A stretch of DNA of 64,000 bases from CAZNOG01 sp964574635 (GTDB lineage: Bacteria; Bacteroidota; Bacteroidia; Flavobacteriales_D; Cryomorphaceae): contig CAZNOG010000001.1 in NCBI GenBank assembly GCA_964574635.1, positions 248,001-312,000 of the forward strand, in the 5' to 3' direction. The notes beneath the pieces were generated by a model, which was not told where the DNA came from, made no database searches, and saw only the letters and a list, made by a program, of their open reading frames with translations. The translations under genes and the position numbers were made by a program. Positions 1 to 8,034 of this stretch are shown here, in pieces (position 1 is the first letter of the stretch; every line of letters starts with the position of its first letter).

Positions 1-468
1 TGGCGAGTTTTCGACCGCTTGATGTGGTCCGCCAACTTTACGTACAGCCGGAACAAAATAACCGAGTTCGAATACCACCTCGGTGGGGAGATGATGGAAT
101 TGGGCGAAACGGACATCAGCTTCAGCCCGGAAATCATCGCCGCAAACAACTTCGTGTGGATGCCCGTGAAAGGCCTCGAACTCGCGTTGAGCACAAAATA
201 CGTGGGGGAACAATTCCTCGACAACACTTCCGACCGCGGCAAGATGATCGACGCCTATACGGTGTCGGATTTCCGAGCGGGATACACCATCAAAGGAAAG
301 TTCTTCGACGAGGTCCGGATCAACCTCCTCGTGAACAATATTTTCGACGCCGAATACAGCTCAAACGGCTATACCTACTCGTACGTGTACAATGGAGTGG
401 TGACGGAGAATTTCTACTACCCACAGGCGGGAACCAACTTCCTGATTGGATTGGATCTCGTGTTCTGA
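1..468 (+). CDS. TonB-dependent receptor, C-terminal end (partial)
   Basis: This is the 3' end of an outer-membrane TonB-dependent receptor; the reading frame is open to the left window edge, so the plug domain and most of the barrel lie outside. What remains is about 155 residues of alternating amphipathic strands typical of the last barrel strands, including a 'NLLVNNIFDAEY' stretch, which is a hallmark of the penultimate strands in this family, and an aromatic final residue (LVF) as expected for recognition by the BAM complex. Such receptors import siderophores, vitamins or glycans with energy from TonB-ExbBD. The substrate cannot be told from this part. A hairpin terminator follows 45 bases downstream. 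Confidence 0.88.
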   Translation, partial: WRVFDRLMWSANFTYSRNKITEFEYHLGGEMMELGETDISFSPEIIAANNFVWMPVKGLELALSTKYVGEQFLDNTSDRGKMIDAYTVSDFRAGYTIKGKFFDEVRINLLVNNIFDAEYSSNGYTYSYVYNGVVTENFYYPQAGTNFLIGLDLVF

Positions 469-512
469 TCGGTGAATCGACGGCTTATGCCGCTCCTGAA
501 AGCGGAAAATCG

Positions 513-543
513 AAAAAGGCGCTCATTTTTTGGGCGCCTTTTT
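513..543. terminator. bidirectional intrinsic terminator between convergent genes
   Basis: An inverted repeat (AAAAAGGCGC at 513-522 and GCGCCTTTTT at 534-543) closes an 11-base loop and carries an A-run on one side and a T-run on the other, so it can stop transcription in both directions. It sits between the receptor gene and the convergent ThiE-like gene, whose last codons and stop lie inside the hairpin. Confidence 0.7.
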
Positions 544-1170
544 TACTTCCAAGGTCTTGGCTACGTCCGCGGCCGCTTTGAAAATGTGCGCCGGCGATCC
601 GCCCTCCGCCCATATGGAACCGTGGAGGGCCGCACCTGAAAATCCAAGTTGGGCGATATCCGGCAATCTTTCCACGGTCACCCCGCCCACGGCGAAGATG
701 GGGTACTTCGACGAGCTGTTGACGATGTTCAGGGCCCGCTTGCTGAAACCTCCCGACAGCGTGGCGTGTGTGATGCTGTCGAAAACGGGGCTGAGGAAGG
801 CGTAGGAAAAGCGTCTGCGGTCGTTTTGTATATCCGTCAGTTTGTGGAAGGTCCGGGTGATGATCAGATTGGGATTTTTAAACCTTTCGAAACGCACCCG
901 CCAGCGGTACATTCTTCCTTTGCGTCGGTGTCTTTTGCTGATGTGAATGCCCCCGAGTTTCAGTTTGAAAGCCAAATCGTGGTGGTTGTGCAAAACCATG
1001 CGGGAACGGTATTCCGAAGGAAACGAGGTGATGTACTCCTTGAGGTCCCTCTTGCTCAAGTGGGTTTTCCTCACGTGGAAATACTTGAGCCCGAGCTCAA
1101 ACATTCTCGTCACCTCGTCGATCTCGCCGGGAGTTTCCCGGCCCGATGATATGACCACCAGTTCCATCAC
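523..1170 (-). CDS. ThiE/TenI-family (thiamine phosphate synthase-like) protein
   Basis: A 215-residue TIM-barrel protein of the thiamine phosphate synthase/TenI superfamily. Family landmarks are recognisable: 'YFHVRK' near residue 30 (ThiE Q-L-R-x-K), 'NHHDLA' near 63 (ThiE N-D-R-x-D-L-A), 'GGIHIS' near 73 (ThiE HLGQ), 'SPVFDS' near 127 (ThiE GP-I-F-x-T) and the phosphate-binding 'AVGGV' near 160. The acidic magnesium ligands normally found after the Asn and in the HLGQxD motif appear replaced by His and basic residues, so true thiamine phosphate synthase activity is doubtful; a TenI-like or unknown role is equally possible. Its start overlaps the stop of the upstream GGGP synthase gene by 4 bases, indicating translational coupling. 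The 3' end runs into a hairpin terminator. Confidence 0.75.
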   Translation of the reverse strand: MMELVVISSGRETPGEIDEVTRMFELGLKYFHVRKTHLSKRDLKEYITSFPSEYRSRMVLHNHHDLAFKLKLGGIHISKRHRRKGRMYRWRVRFERFKNPNLIITRTFHKLTDIQNDRRRFSYAFLSPVFDSITHATLSGGFSKRALNIVNSSSKYPIFAVGGVTVERLPDIAQLGFSGAALHGSIWAEGGSPAHIFKAAADVAKTLEVKKAPKK

Positions 1171-1898
1171 TTTCTGATCTCACGAACTTTCAAAGAGGGG
1201 ATGAGGTCGGGATTCTCCCTCGCGCCGTTCCCGATGACCACCACGTCGGCGCCGGCCTGCCACAACGCCTGCGCTTGCCCGGCATCGCGAATGCCTCCGC
1301 CCGTGATGATCGGCGTGTCCACCGCATTTCGTACCGCCGCGATCATTTCGGGCGCGGGAGGGCGATCCGCCCCGCTTCCCCCGTCGAGAAACATGAGCTT
1401 CAATCCCAACATCTCACCCGCCAGTGCCGTGGCGGCGGCGACGTCTCCCTTGTTGTATGGAATGGGAAACGTGTTGCTGATGTACTGGGCCGTGGTGGGT
1501 CTGCCGCAGTCGATCAGGAGGTAGCCCGTGGGAAGCACCTCCAGATTCGACTTTTTCAATAAAGGAGCGGCAGTCACTTGATGACCGATGAGGAATTCAG
1601 GGTTTCTGCCGCTGATCAACGACAAAAACAAAACGGCGTCGGCCGAATTGTTCAGTTGCGCCGGCGTGGAAGGAAAAAGGATGATCGGCAGGGAAGTGGA
1701 ACTTTTCAGCACATCCACCGGATTGTAGTCCATTCCTTCCGTGATGAGGCTGCCCCCGAAAAAAAACAAGTCCACCCCGTCGGCTTCCGCGCGACTTCCC
1801 ATATCGAAGAGGGCATCGGTGGAAGGGATGTGATCGGGGTCGATCAAACGCGCCAGAAGTTTGCGGTTCTCCCTTCGGGCGCTTTCAATGCTGTGCAT
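1167..1898 (-). CDS. geranylgeranylglyceryl/heptaprenylglyceryl phosphate synthase
   Basis: A TIM-barrel prenyltransferase of the GGGP/HepGP synthase (PcrB-like) family, which joins a polyprenyl diphosphate to sn-glycerol-1-phosphate. Seen: 'LARLIDPDH' near the N-terminus (the family's KLIDPDK motif), 'FFFGGSL', 'GYLLID', 'LKLMFLDGGSGA', 'PIITGGGIRD' and 'GADVVVIGNGAREN', all in the expected order. Bacteroidota commonly carry this enzyme, related to the group II archaeal type, and its lipid product there is poorly known. The chosen ATG gives 243 residues; two further in-frame ATGs at 1910 and 1907 would add 3-4 residues. A TATTTTTG -7 element lies at 1916-1923, so the upstream ATGs would leave almost no leader. 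It is followed by the ThiE-like gene with a 4-base overlap. Confidence 0.88.
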   Translation of the reverse strand: MHSIESARRENRKLLARLIDPDHIPSTDALFDMGSRAEADGVDLFFFGGSLITEGMDYNPVDVLKSSTSLPIILFPSTPAQLNNSADAVLFLSLISGRNPEFLIGHQVTAAPLLKKSNLEVLPTGYLLIDCGRPTTAQYISNTFPIPYNKGDVAAATALAGEMLGLKLMFLDGGSGADRPPAPEMIAAVRNAVDTPIITGGGIRDAGQAQALWQAGADVVVIGNGARENPDLIPSLKVREIRK

Positions 1899-1915
1899 AA
1901 CGTTCATCACGGCGT

Positions 1916-1923
1916 CAAAAATA
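1916..1923 (-). promoter_or_regulatory. -7 promoter element TATTTTTG
   Basis: This is a perfect match to the Bacteroidota -7 consensus TAnnTTTG on the minus strand, immediately upstream of the GGGP synthase gene. It lies only 5 bases before the first in-frame ATG (1910), so either the mRNA is almost leaderless or translation starts at the third ATG (1898). Confidence 0.45.
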
Positions 1924-1978
1924 ACTTTAATCCCGTAAGTGCCTTTTTCCGCCTTGCACCCTGTTTTGGTTTTTCACC

Positions 1979-2599
1979 TCATTGCGCGTCAGACAACAAG
2001 ACGTATGCAACCGCCATGTCGTCCAGAAATTTCGTCGCCAAAACGTGTTGAAAGGGTCGTCCCCTGCGTTGGCCCTCTACCTGTACCCGGTCGCGGAGCA
2101 TATCGTGCTTGGTGATGCGTATGTCTTTGAACGGAAGCTCCGTACCGTAACACTTGAACACCGCTTCCTTGACCGACCAAATCAAGGCCAAGGCGGCGAT
2201 GCGGTCTTCCATGCCCATGCGAGCCACTTCATCGTCGTCGGTGAATTTCCGGAGGATGCGTTCCAATTTTGAGGTGAATACCTGCACGTCCAATCCGGCC
2301 AATCCAGTGGAAAGCAATACGCCTACCACGTCGTTGGAATGAGACAGGGAAATTCCCGGACCGTTGAGGAGGTGAGGCTTTCGCGATTTGTAGAAGGGAA
2401 TGGCGGCGGGAAAAACTTCCACCAACAAGTAGCGCGAAGCGAACCACTGCAGGGCTTTTTCCGGATGCGCGATGGCATCGCCGTCTTCCGCGTCGAATTC
2501 GTGCTCTTGAAGTTTTTCCCTGAAGAAATCCAAACTCTCGGTGGCTTTCCACAAAGCCACTTCCACGTCGGTGTGTGATCGGTAAAATATCAGAGGCAT
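1979..2599 (-). CDS. 4'-phosphopantetheinyl transferase superfamily protein
   Basis: A 206-residue Sfp/AcpT-like enzyme that transfers the phosphopantetheine arm of coenzyme A to a conserved serine of acyl or peptidyl carrier proteins in the cytoplasm. Seen: the central 'ISLSHS' motif, the Mg-binding 'GLDVQ' (family consensus G-x-D-x-E), and the downstream 'WSVKEAVFKCYG' (family W-x-x-K-E-A-x-x-K), with the spacing normal for the group. The Glu of G-x-D-x-E is Gln here, a common variation. It lies upstream of the GGGP synthase gene on the same strand with a 79-base gap that holds a promoter element, so the two are probably separate units. The carrier-protein target is not visible; AcpP is the default guess. 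Confidence 0.85.
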   Translation of the reverse strand: MPLIFYRSHTDVEVALWKATESLDFFREKLQEHEFDAEDGDAIAHPEKALQWFASRYLLVEVFPAAIPFYKSRKPHLLNGPGISLSHSNDVVGVLLSTGLAGLDVQVFTSKLERILRKFTDDDEVARMGMEDRIAALALIWSVKEAVFKCYGTELPFKDIRITKHDMLRDRVQVEGQRRGRPFQHVLATKFLDDMAVAYVLLSDAQ

Positions 2600-2740
2600 A
2601 TGCTGCTCGGAAGAGGCGCCGGCACCCGATGGTTATCGAACCGGTTCCCACGCCAAGGTGAAAAAGTAAAAGTATGTATTTCCGGCGAGGCGCACTCCGC
2701 CTTGCGAACTTGGTCGCCGAACCGGTTCGGGGGCGGGGGG

Positions 2741-2748
2741 TATATTTG
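2741..2748 (+). promoter_or_regulatory. -7 promoter element TATATTTG
   Basis: Perfect TAnnTTTG match lying 16 bases upstream of the ATG of the DinB-like gene. The position supports the start at 2765 rather than the longer open frame that begins at 2600. Confidence 0.55.
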
Positions 2749-2764
2749 TGCAAAACCGCGATTT

Positions 2765-3322
2765 ATGGAAACCAAAACCTTGCTGGAAGAACTCAAGACC
2801 ATGGTGCGACACCACCGTGAAGAGGGGCGGAGGTTCCAAGCCCTGCCCGACGAGATACTGCAATACAAACCGGAACCGACCGTGTGGAATGTCTTGGAGT
2901 GCGTGGAACACCTGAACCGCTATGCCGAAGTGTACCATCCGGCCATCGAAAAGCAAATCGGGAAAGTGGACGCCACACCCACAAAAACCTTCAAACCCGG
3001 ATTCTTGGGCGGCCGCTTGGCGAAATCCATGCTGCCGGGAGGGAAAAAGGTGCGCACCTTCATGAAAATGAACCCCGCCGGTCAAGAGGTGGGCCGTGAG
3101 GTGCTCGATCGGTTTGTCGCCGAACGCGATCGCTTGGCGCAACTGTTGGACGCCGCCGAAAAGGTCGACCTCAACGCCGTGGGCGTTCCGATTTCCGTAT
3201 CGCGATGGGTCAAAATTCGGCTTGGTGACGCGCTGAGACTCGTGATATACCACGACCAGCGACACATTGAACAGGCGCAACGCGCCGTGGAACGCGCCCG
3301 GAAGGAGGCGGGTAACGGCTAA
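2765..3322 (+). CDS. DinB-like (DinB_2/DfsB-type) four-helix protein
   Basis: A 185-residue, mostly helical protein of the DinB/YfiT-like superfamily of putative metal-dependent enzymes. Seen: an N-terminal 'WNVLECVEHLNRY' helix, where the His is the usual first metal ligand, and a C-terminal 'YHDQRHIEQAQRAV' helix, where the H-x3-H pair supplies the others. Members include bacillithiol S-transferases and thiol-dependent transferases or hydrolases; the substrate here is unknown. The reading frame is open for another 55 codons upstream, but the ATG at 2765 follows a perfect -7 element and is where family similarity begins. It converges on the rhodanese gene with a 24-base gap. Confidence 0.75.
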   Translation: METKTLLEELKTMVRHHREEGRRFQALPDEILQYKPEPTVWNVLECVEHLNRYAEVYHPAIEKQIGKVDATPTKTFKPGFLGGRLAKSMLPGGKKVRTFMKMNPAGQEVGREVLDRFVAERDRLAQLLDAAEKVDLNAVGVPISVSRWVKIRLGDALRLVIYHDQRHIEQAQRAVERARKEAGNG

Positions 3323-3346
3323 ATCCGCGCCGCCGTCACGACACGC

Positions 3347-3802
3347 TTACTCCATAGGATAACCCCGGTCGATCCAATCGACTTTGAGGTTGTTTTCGAT
3401 GTCGAGCAGCTTGTGGTTCGTGAACTCCATGTCATTGAGCAAGCGGAAAGTGGGGCGGATATTGGGGCAGTCCTTGAAGGGACAACACCCGCAGTAGAGC
3501 ACGATGTCGGCGTCTTTCGGCAAGTCGACGACCGCTTGTTCGAGTGCACGCACATTTTCCGGGTTTCGACCCTCGCCGATGTGAACGGCGTGTTTGATTT
3601 GGCCGGCCGGCCCGATGTCGAACACGTGAACCGAGGAAGGATCCTCTTTCAAGGTCGCCGCCAAGTCGTCGGGTGAGATCAATTGGGATGGAGTCCACGG
3701 TTCTTTTTGCTCCAATCCTCGGGGGCCGTCGAATTTGGCGAAGGCCAGAACCAAGATGGCCCCTATGATGGAGGCTGCAAAAACCAACGGTCTTTTGAGC
3801 AT
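3347..3802 (-). CDS. rhodanese-like protein with cysteine-rich active loop
   Basis: A 151-residue single-domain rhodanese-like protein with an N-terminal hydrophobic segment (residues about 5-22, 'VFAASIIGAILVLAF') that is either a signal peptide or a membrane anchor, placing the domain outside the cytoplasmic membrane. Seen: 'VHVFDIG' (rhodanese V-D-V-R position), 'DIVLYCGCCPFKDC' at the active loop and 'KVDWIDRGYP' at the domain end. Normal rhodaneses have one catalytic Cys in C-x-x-G-x-R; here the loop has four Cys and lacks the usual Gly/Arg, so sulfur transfer chemistry or metal binding may differ. The gene follows the flavoprotein gene on the same strand at about 116 bases. A longer frame reaching 4159 is an overlap artefact of that gene. 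Confidence 0.75.
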   Translation of the reverse strand: MLKRPLVFAASIIGAILVLAFAKFDGPRGLEQKEPWTPSQLISPDDLAATLKEDPSSVHVFDIGPAGQIKHAVHIGEGRNPENVRALEQAVVDLPKDADIVLYCGCCPFKDCPNIRPTFRLLNDMEFTNHKLLDIENNLKVDWIDRGYPME

Positions 3803-3918
3803 GATGTGAATTTGAGTGAGGACAAAGTAAGGAATTTTCCGCGTGCCGCGGGCGCGAAACGCCTTTTTTCGGGTATACCGTGGAAAGCGCGTTTCGCGGG
3901 GTGGCGGCGTCGGTCTTC

Positions 3919-4953
3919 TCAGGACTTGAAGTGCTCCTTCACCTTGGGCATCACTTCTTTTCCGAAGCGCTCGATGGTGCGCATCATCTTTTCGTGGGGA
4001 GGTCCTCCCACGTCCACGTGGGCGATGAATCGGTTGATGCCGAGCGTTTCGGCCGTGCGGATGATTTTTTCGGCCACTTCGTCGGGGTGCCCCATGAAGA
4101 GGGCGCCATGCGGGCCCATGCCCTCGAGGAAATTGCCGGGCGTGAATGATCCGCCCCAACCGCGCTCCTTGCCGATTTTATTCATGGAATGCGCGTAATA
4201 GCGGAAATAATCCTCTACCACGTCCTCCTTGGAATCGCCCAGGAAGGTGTGGGAATGCACGCTGATGTCCATCTTTTCGGGGTCGTGACCGCGGTGGTTG
4301 TACACTTCCCGATAGAAATCGACCAAGGGCTTGAAGCGGGCGGGATCCCCACCGATGATGGCGAAAACGATGGGCAAGCCCAAGTTGGCCGCGCGCTCAA
4401 CGGACGAAGGCGTCCCGCCGACGGCGATGGAAATGGGGATTTTCCTTTCGGCTTCGGGGTACACCACCTGGCCGTCGAGGGGTGCGCGGAATTTCCCTTG
4501 CCAATGGATGGGGCCTCCTTCGCGGAGCTTAAGCAAGAGCTCAAGTTTTTCTATGAATAATTCGTTGTAGTCTTGAAGGTTGTACCCGAATACCGGAAAG
4601 GATTCGATGAAACTTCCGCGCCCGGCCATGATCTCGGCCCGGTGATTCGACAACATGTCGATCATGGTAAAGTCCTTGAAAAGCTTGACCGGGTCGGTGG
4701 AACTGATCACGTTCACCCCACTGGAGAGCCGGATATTCTTGGTCGCGGTAGACAAGGCCGCCAGAACGATTTCGGGTGAGGGCACCGCGTAATCTTCCCG
4801 GTGGTGCTCACCCATGGCGAAAGAGTCGATGCCGAGTTCGTCGGCGAGCTTCACTTCTTCGATGATTTCCTTCAGACGCTCCGAAGGTTTGCGGTATGTT
4901 TTCGTTTGGAAATCGAAGGTCATGTCTCCAAACATTCCAATGCCTAATTCCAT
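3919..4953 (-). CDS. LLM class flavin-dependent oxidoreductase
   Basis: A 344-residue luciferase-like monooxygenase-superfamily protein, a cytoplasmic TIM barrel using reduced FMN or F420-type flavin. Seen: the N-terminal 'MELGIGMFGD' first strand, 'ADELGIDSFAMGEHH', the 'SGVNVISSTDPVKLFKDF' and 'RAEIMAGRGSF' segments that shape the flavin site, and 'GGTPSSVERAANLG'. The length matches the family. The natural substrate is not predictable; many bacterial members are annotated as putative alkanal or aromatic monooxygenases without evidence. It is likely the first gene of a unit with the rhodanese gene downstream. Confidence 0.87.
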   Translation of the reverse strand: MELGIGMFGDMTFDFQTKTYRKPSERLKEIIEEVKLADELGIDSFAMGEHHREDYAVPSPEIVLAALSTATKNIRLSSGVNVISSTDPVKLFKDFTMIDMLSNHRAEIMAGRGSFIESFPVFGYNLQDYNELFIEKLELLLKLREGGPIHWQGKFRAPLDGQVVYPEAERKIPISIAVGGTPSSVERAANLGLPIVFAIIGGDPARFKPLVDFYREVYNHRGHDPEKMDISVHSHTFLGDSKEDVVEDYFRYYAHSMNKIGKERGWGGSFTPGNFLEGMGPHGALFMGHPDEVAEKIIRTAETLGINRFIAHVDVGGPPHEKMMRTIERFGKEVMPKVKEHFKS

Positions 4954-5083
4954 GTGTGCTTATTTTGTGGGTTCACGGTAAACTGCAACCTCCGTTCCGT
5001 TCGGAAATCCATGCCAAAAGGGCAGGGGTGAGGGCCTTCTTTCGACTCGTCGAAACGGTGACACGTCGATTGGTGCCGAATCG

Positions 5084-5091
5084 TATATTTG
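5084..5091 (+). promoter_or_regulatory. -7 promoter element TATATTTG
   Basis: Perfect TAnnTTTG match 30 bases upstream of the ATG of the M13 peptidase lipoprotein gene. It supports the start at 5122 rather than an upstream alternative codon at 5089, which lies inside the element. Confidence 0.55.
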
Positions 5092-5121
5092 CCGCTCACC
5101 GACCGAAATTTTTACGGATCC

Positions 5122-7185
5122 ATGCGCCAAACACACCCAATTACTTTTACCTCTATCGCCTGCATCGCCCTCGGCTTGTTCGTCGGTTGCAATCAAAAAC
5201 CCAGTGAAATGAATTCCACAACGGAAGAAATCAAAGAAGTACTCGACTTGGATGCGCGAGACACCTCCATCAATCCCGCCGATGACTTTTTCGGCTATGC
5301 CAACGGCAACTGGATGAAAAACAATGAGATTCCCTCTTCCAAAACCGGTTGGGGATCGTTTTACATCGTGCGCGACAACGCCTTGGAGCGCTTGCACGAA
5401 ATCCTCGATTCGGCCGCTTCGGTCACCGACGCCCCCAAAGGTTCGCCCACCCAACTCATCGGCGATTTCTACCGCAGTTTCATGGACACGGCCGCCATCG
5501 AAGAAAAGGGTCTGCAACCGGCGCAAAGCGATCTCGACCGCATCGCCCGACTTTCCGACGCAAGGGAAATGATGGATGAAGTGATGCGCATGCGCGCGGA
5601 AGGAAATTCCATGATGTTCAGCATGTACGTCTCGCCCGACAAGAAAGACAGCGAGGTGCAACGACTGAATTTCTCCCAAGGCGGGTTGGGGCTCCCCAAC
5701 CGCGACTACTACTTCGATGAGGACGACAAGAGCGAAGAGATCCGAAACAAATACGTGGATTACGTCGCCGATCTCTTGGTTGGGATCGGTCGGGACGAAG
5801 CTTCCGCACAACGCAGCGCAAGTAACATACTCGCACTGGAAACCGAAATGGCCGCCGCTTCCAAAAGCCGCGTGGAACTGCGCGACACGGAGGCCAACTA
5901 CAATATTTTTACCGTCGACGAATTCGAGAAACACGCGCCGGCCCTCGGTCTGAAGCGCAACCTCGGCGTTCTCGGTGCCGACGTGGAGGTCGTTCAGGTG
6001 GGTCAACCGGAGTTCTACTCCACGCTGTCCGGCCTCATTGAATCCAAACCCCTGTATGTTTGGAAGGATTACCTCACCTACCACACCATCGACGGTTGGG
6101 CGCCTTACCTGAGCAGCCAATTCGCCGATCTGCACTTCGATTTCCACAACCGAACGCTGAACGGACAGAAAACCCCGGAAGTGCGGTGGAAGCGCGCGGT
6201 GCAGCTGGTGGACCGCACTTTTGGCGATGCCCTCGGCCGCATTTACGTCGAAAAGCACTTCCCGGCTTCAGCCAAGGAATACATGCTCGAATTGGTCGGA
6301 AACCTCGAAGAAGCGTACGCCGAACGAATCGAGAACATCACCTGGATGGGCGACACCACCAAAACCAAAGCCCTCGAAAAACTGCGGTCCTTCGCCAAGA
6401 AAATCGGCTATCCCGACACGTGGAAGGACTATTCGGATACGGACATCGTCCCCGACGATTTGGTTTCCAACATCCGCAGCCACGCCCAGTGGTACAGCGA
6501 TTACAACATGGCCAAACTGGGCAAACCGGTGGATCGAAGCGAGTGGTTTATGAGCCCGCAAACGGTCAATGCGTACTACAATCCGCTTTTCAACGAAATC
6601 GCTTTCCCCGCGGGCATCTTGCAACCTCCGTTTTTCTATCCCGACGGCGATGACGCGGTAAATTACGGCGCCATCGGAGTGGTGATCGGCCACGAAATGA
6701 CTCACGGCTTCGACGACCAGGGCAGCCGCTACGACGTCAACGGAAACCTCTCCAACTGGTGGACGGACCAAGACCGGGAAAATTTCAAAAACCTCACCAA
6801 CCGCATCGTCGAGCAGTATTCTGCCTACACCGTACTCGACGGATTGCCGGTGAACGGCGAATTCACCCAAGGCGAAAACATCGCCGACAACGGTGGTCTC
6901 GCCATCGCCTACGCGGCTTTCCAAAAAACGGAGCAGGCCAAGCGCGGTGAGAAAATCAGCGGCCTCACCCCCGATCAAAGGTTTTTCCTCGCCTATGCGC
7001 AAGTGTGGTGCATCAAAAACACCGACGAACGCCTGCGTATGCGCATCGGCAACGACCCGCACTCACCCGAGATGTTCCGCGTGAACGGTCCGGTGTCCAA
7101 CATGCCCGAGTTTTACGAAGCGTACGGCGTCACCCCCGAAAACAAACTCTACCGCGAAGAGGCCGTCCGAACCACCGTGTGGTGA
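5122..7185 (+). CDS. M13 (neprilysin/PepO) family metallopeptidase, lipoprotein
   Basis: A 687-residue zinc endopeptidase of family M13. The N-terminus is a lipoprotein signal ending in 'LFVGC' with the lipidated Cys at about residue 23, so the enzyme is anchored to an envelope membrane facing the periplasm or surface. Seen: the peptidase M13_N domain (about 50-430), then the catalytic domain with 'NAYYNP' (substrate binding), the zinc site HEMTH (His524, Glu525, His528), and 'GENIADNGG' whose Glu585 is the third zinc ligand. All catalytic residues are present and the length is normal. Family members cleave short oligopeptides. It is transcribed alone from its own promoter and converges on the deoxynucleoside kinase gene. 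Confidence 0.93.
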   Translation: MRQTHPITFTSIACIALGLFVGCNQKPSEMNSTTEEIKEVLDLDARDTSINPADDFFGYANGNWMKNNEIPSSKTGWGSFYIVRDNALERLHEILDSAASVTDAPKGSPTQLIGDFYRSFMDTAAIEEKGLQPAQSDLDRIARLSDAREMMDEVMRMRAEGNSMMFSMYVSPDKKDSEVQRLNFSQGGLGLPNRDYYFDEDDKSEEIRNKYVDYVADLLVGIGRDEASAQRSASNILALETEMAAASKSRVELRDTEANYNIFTVDEFEKHAPALGLKRNLGVLGADVEVVQVGQPEFYSTLSGLIESKPLYVWKDYLTYHTIDGWAPYLSSQFADLHFDFHNRTLNGQKTPEVRWKRAVQLVDRTFGDALGRIYVEKHFPASAKEYMLELVGNLEEAYAERIENITWMGDTTKTKALEKLRSFAKKIGYPDTWKDYSDTDIVPDDLVSNIRSHAQWYSDYNMAKLGKPVDRSEWFMSPQTVNAYYNPLFNEIAFPAGILQPPFFYPDGDDAVNYGAIGVVIGHEMTHGFDDQGSRYDVNGNLSNWWTDQDRENFKNLTNRIVEQYSAYTVLDGLPVNGEFTQGENIADNGGLAIAYAAFQKTEQAKRGEKISGLTPDQRFFLAYAQVWCIKNTDERLRMRIGNDPHSPEMFRVNGPVSNMPEFYEAYGVTPENKLYREEAVRTTVW

Positions 7186-7280
7186 TGCCCTACGCGTAAA
7201 GTGCGCCGCGCGCGGCGGCGGGAAAAGCGGTGGACGGGTGTGATGAGGGGTTTTGTGGGTGTGGCGTCTTTTGCCGGAGA

Positions 7281-7898
7281 TTAATCGAACAATCCGTGAA
7301 TTTCGGCGTCGATGGCGTTGATGATCCGACCCAAGTCCTCGGCGTCGGTGTGGAAACGGTTGTTGTCCACGTCGATCACCAGCAACTTGCCCTTGTCATA
7401 AGTGGAAATCCACGCTTCGTAGCGCTCGTTCAGCCGTTTGAGGTAATCGAGTCGGATGGTTTCCTCGTAAGCCCGCCCCCGTTGTTGGATGTTGTTGACC
7501 AGAGCCGGCACCGTTGCGCGCAGATAGATCAGCAAATCCGGTGGGCGGATGAAGTTTTCCATGGAGTTGAACAGGGAAAAATAATTCTCGAAATCCCGCG
7601 TGGTCATCAATCCCATGGCGTGGAGGTTAGGCGCGAAAATGTACGCGTCTTCGTAGATGGTCCGGTCTTGAATGACGTCCATACCCTTTTCCCTGATCTC
7701 CAAAATCTGGTTGAAACGGCTGTTCAAAAAGTATATCTGAAGATTGAATGACCACCGCTGCATGTCGCGGTAAAAATCCATGAGGTAGGGATTTTCGTCC
7801 ACGTCTTCAAACTGGCTCTCCCATTTGTAATGTTTTCCCAGAAGTCCCGTAAGGGTCGTTTTTCCCGACCCGATGTTTCCTGCTACAGCTATATGCAT
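7281..7898 (-). CDS. deoxynucleoside kinase (dNK/dGK family), copy 1
   Basis: A 205-residue deoxynucleoside kinase of the dGK/dAK/dCK family, which phosphorylates deoxynucleosides with ATP in nucleotide salvage. Seen: P-loop 'GNIGSGKTT' at residues about 7-15, 'VIQDRTIYED' (the E/D-R-S/T lid and substrate Arg motif), and a lid-like 'QQRGRAYEETI' near 150. The start is set by 'MHIAVAGNIGSGKTT' and by a perfect -7 element 20 bases upstream; a longer frame to 8147 runs through that promoter. A second, related kinase lies at 14104-14745; together they may divide purine and pyrimidine substrates, as paired kinases do in other bacteria. Confidence 0.9.
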   Translation of the reverse strand: MHIAVAGNIGSGKTTLTGLLGKHYKWESQFEDVDENPYLMDFYRDMQRWSFNLQIYFLNSRFNQILEIREKGMDVIQDRTIYEDAYIFAPNLHAMGLMTTRDFENYFSLFNSMENFIRPPDLLIYLRATVPALVNNIQQRGRAYEETIRLDYLKRLNERYEAWISTYDKGKLLVIDVDNNRFHTDAEDLGRIINAIDAEIHGLFD

Positions 7899-7918
7899 TT
7901 TCAAAGATTCATGGGTGC

Positions 7919-7926
7919 CAAAAGTA
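7919..7926 (-). promoter_or_regulatory. -7 promoter element TACTTTTG
   Basis: Perfect TAnnTTTG match on the minus strand, 20 bases upstream of the deoxynucleoside kinase ATG. Confidence 0.5.
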
Positions 7927-8034
7927 CGAATTACCCCGGTTTGCATCACGAAAGGCTTCATTCCCGCCCCAATATATCGGGTTTTCCGCTCGGGCCGCCG
8001 CTTCACCGCACACCGCCCCGCCTTTGGAAAGGAA

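Noticed and set aside
4960..6258. 432-codon open frame on the minus strand
   Set aside because: Antisense to the M13 peptidase, whose catalytic motifs are intact.
7204..7217. Perfect G+C palindrome CGCCGCGCGCGGCG between convergent genes
   Set aside because: It has no loop and no T-run, so it is not a convincing terminator; short G+C palindromes arise by chance in this composition.
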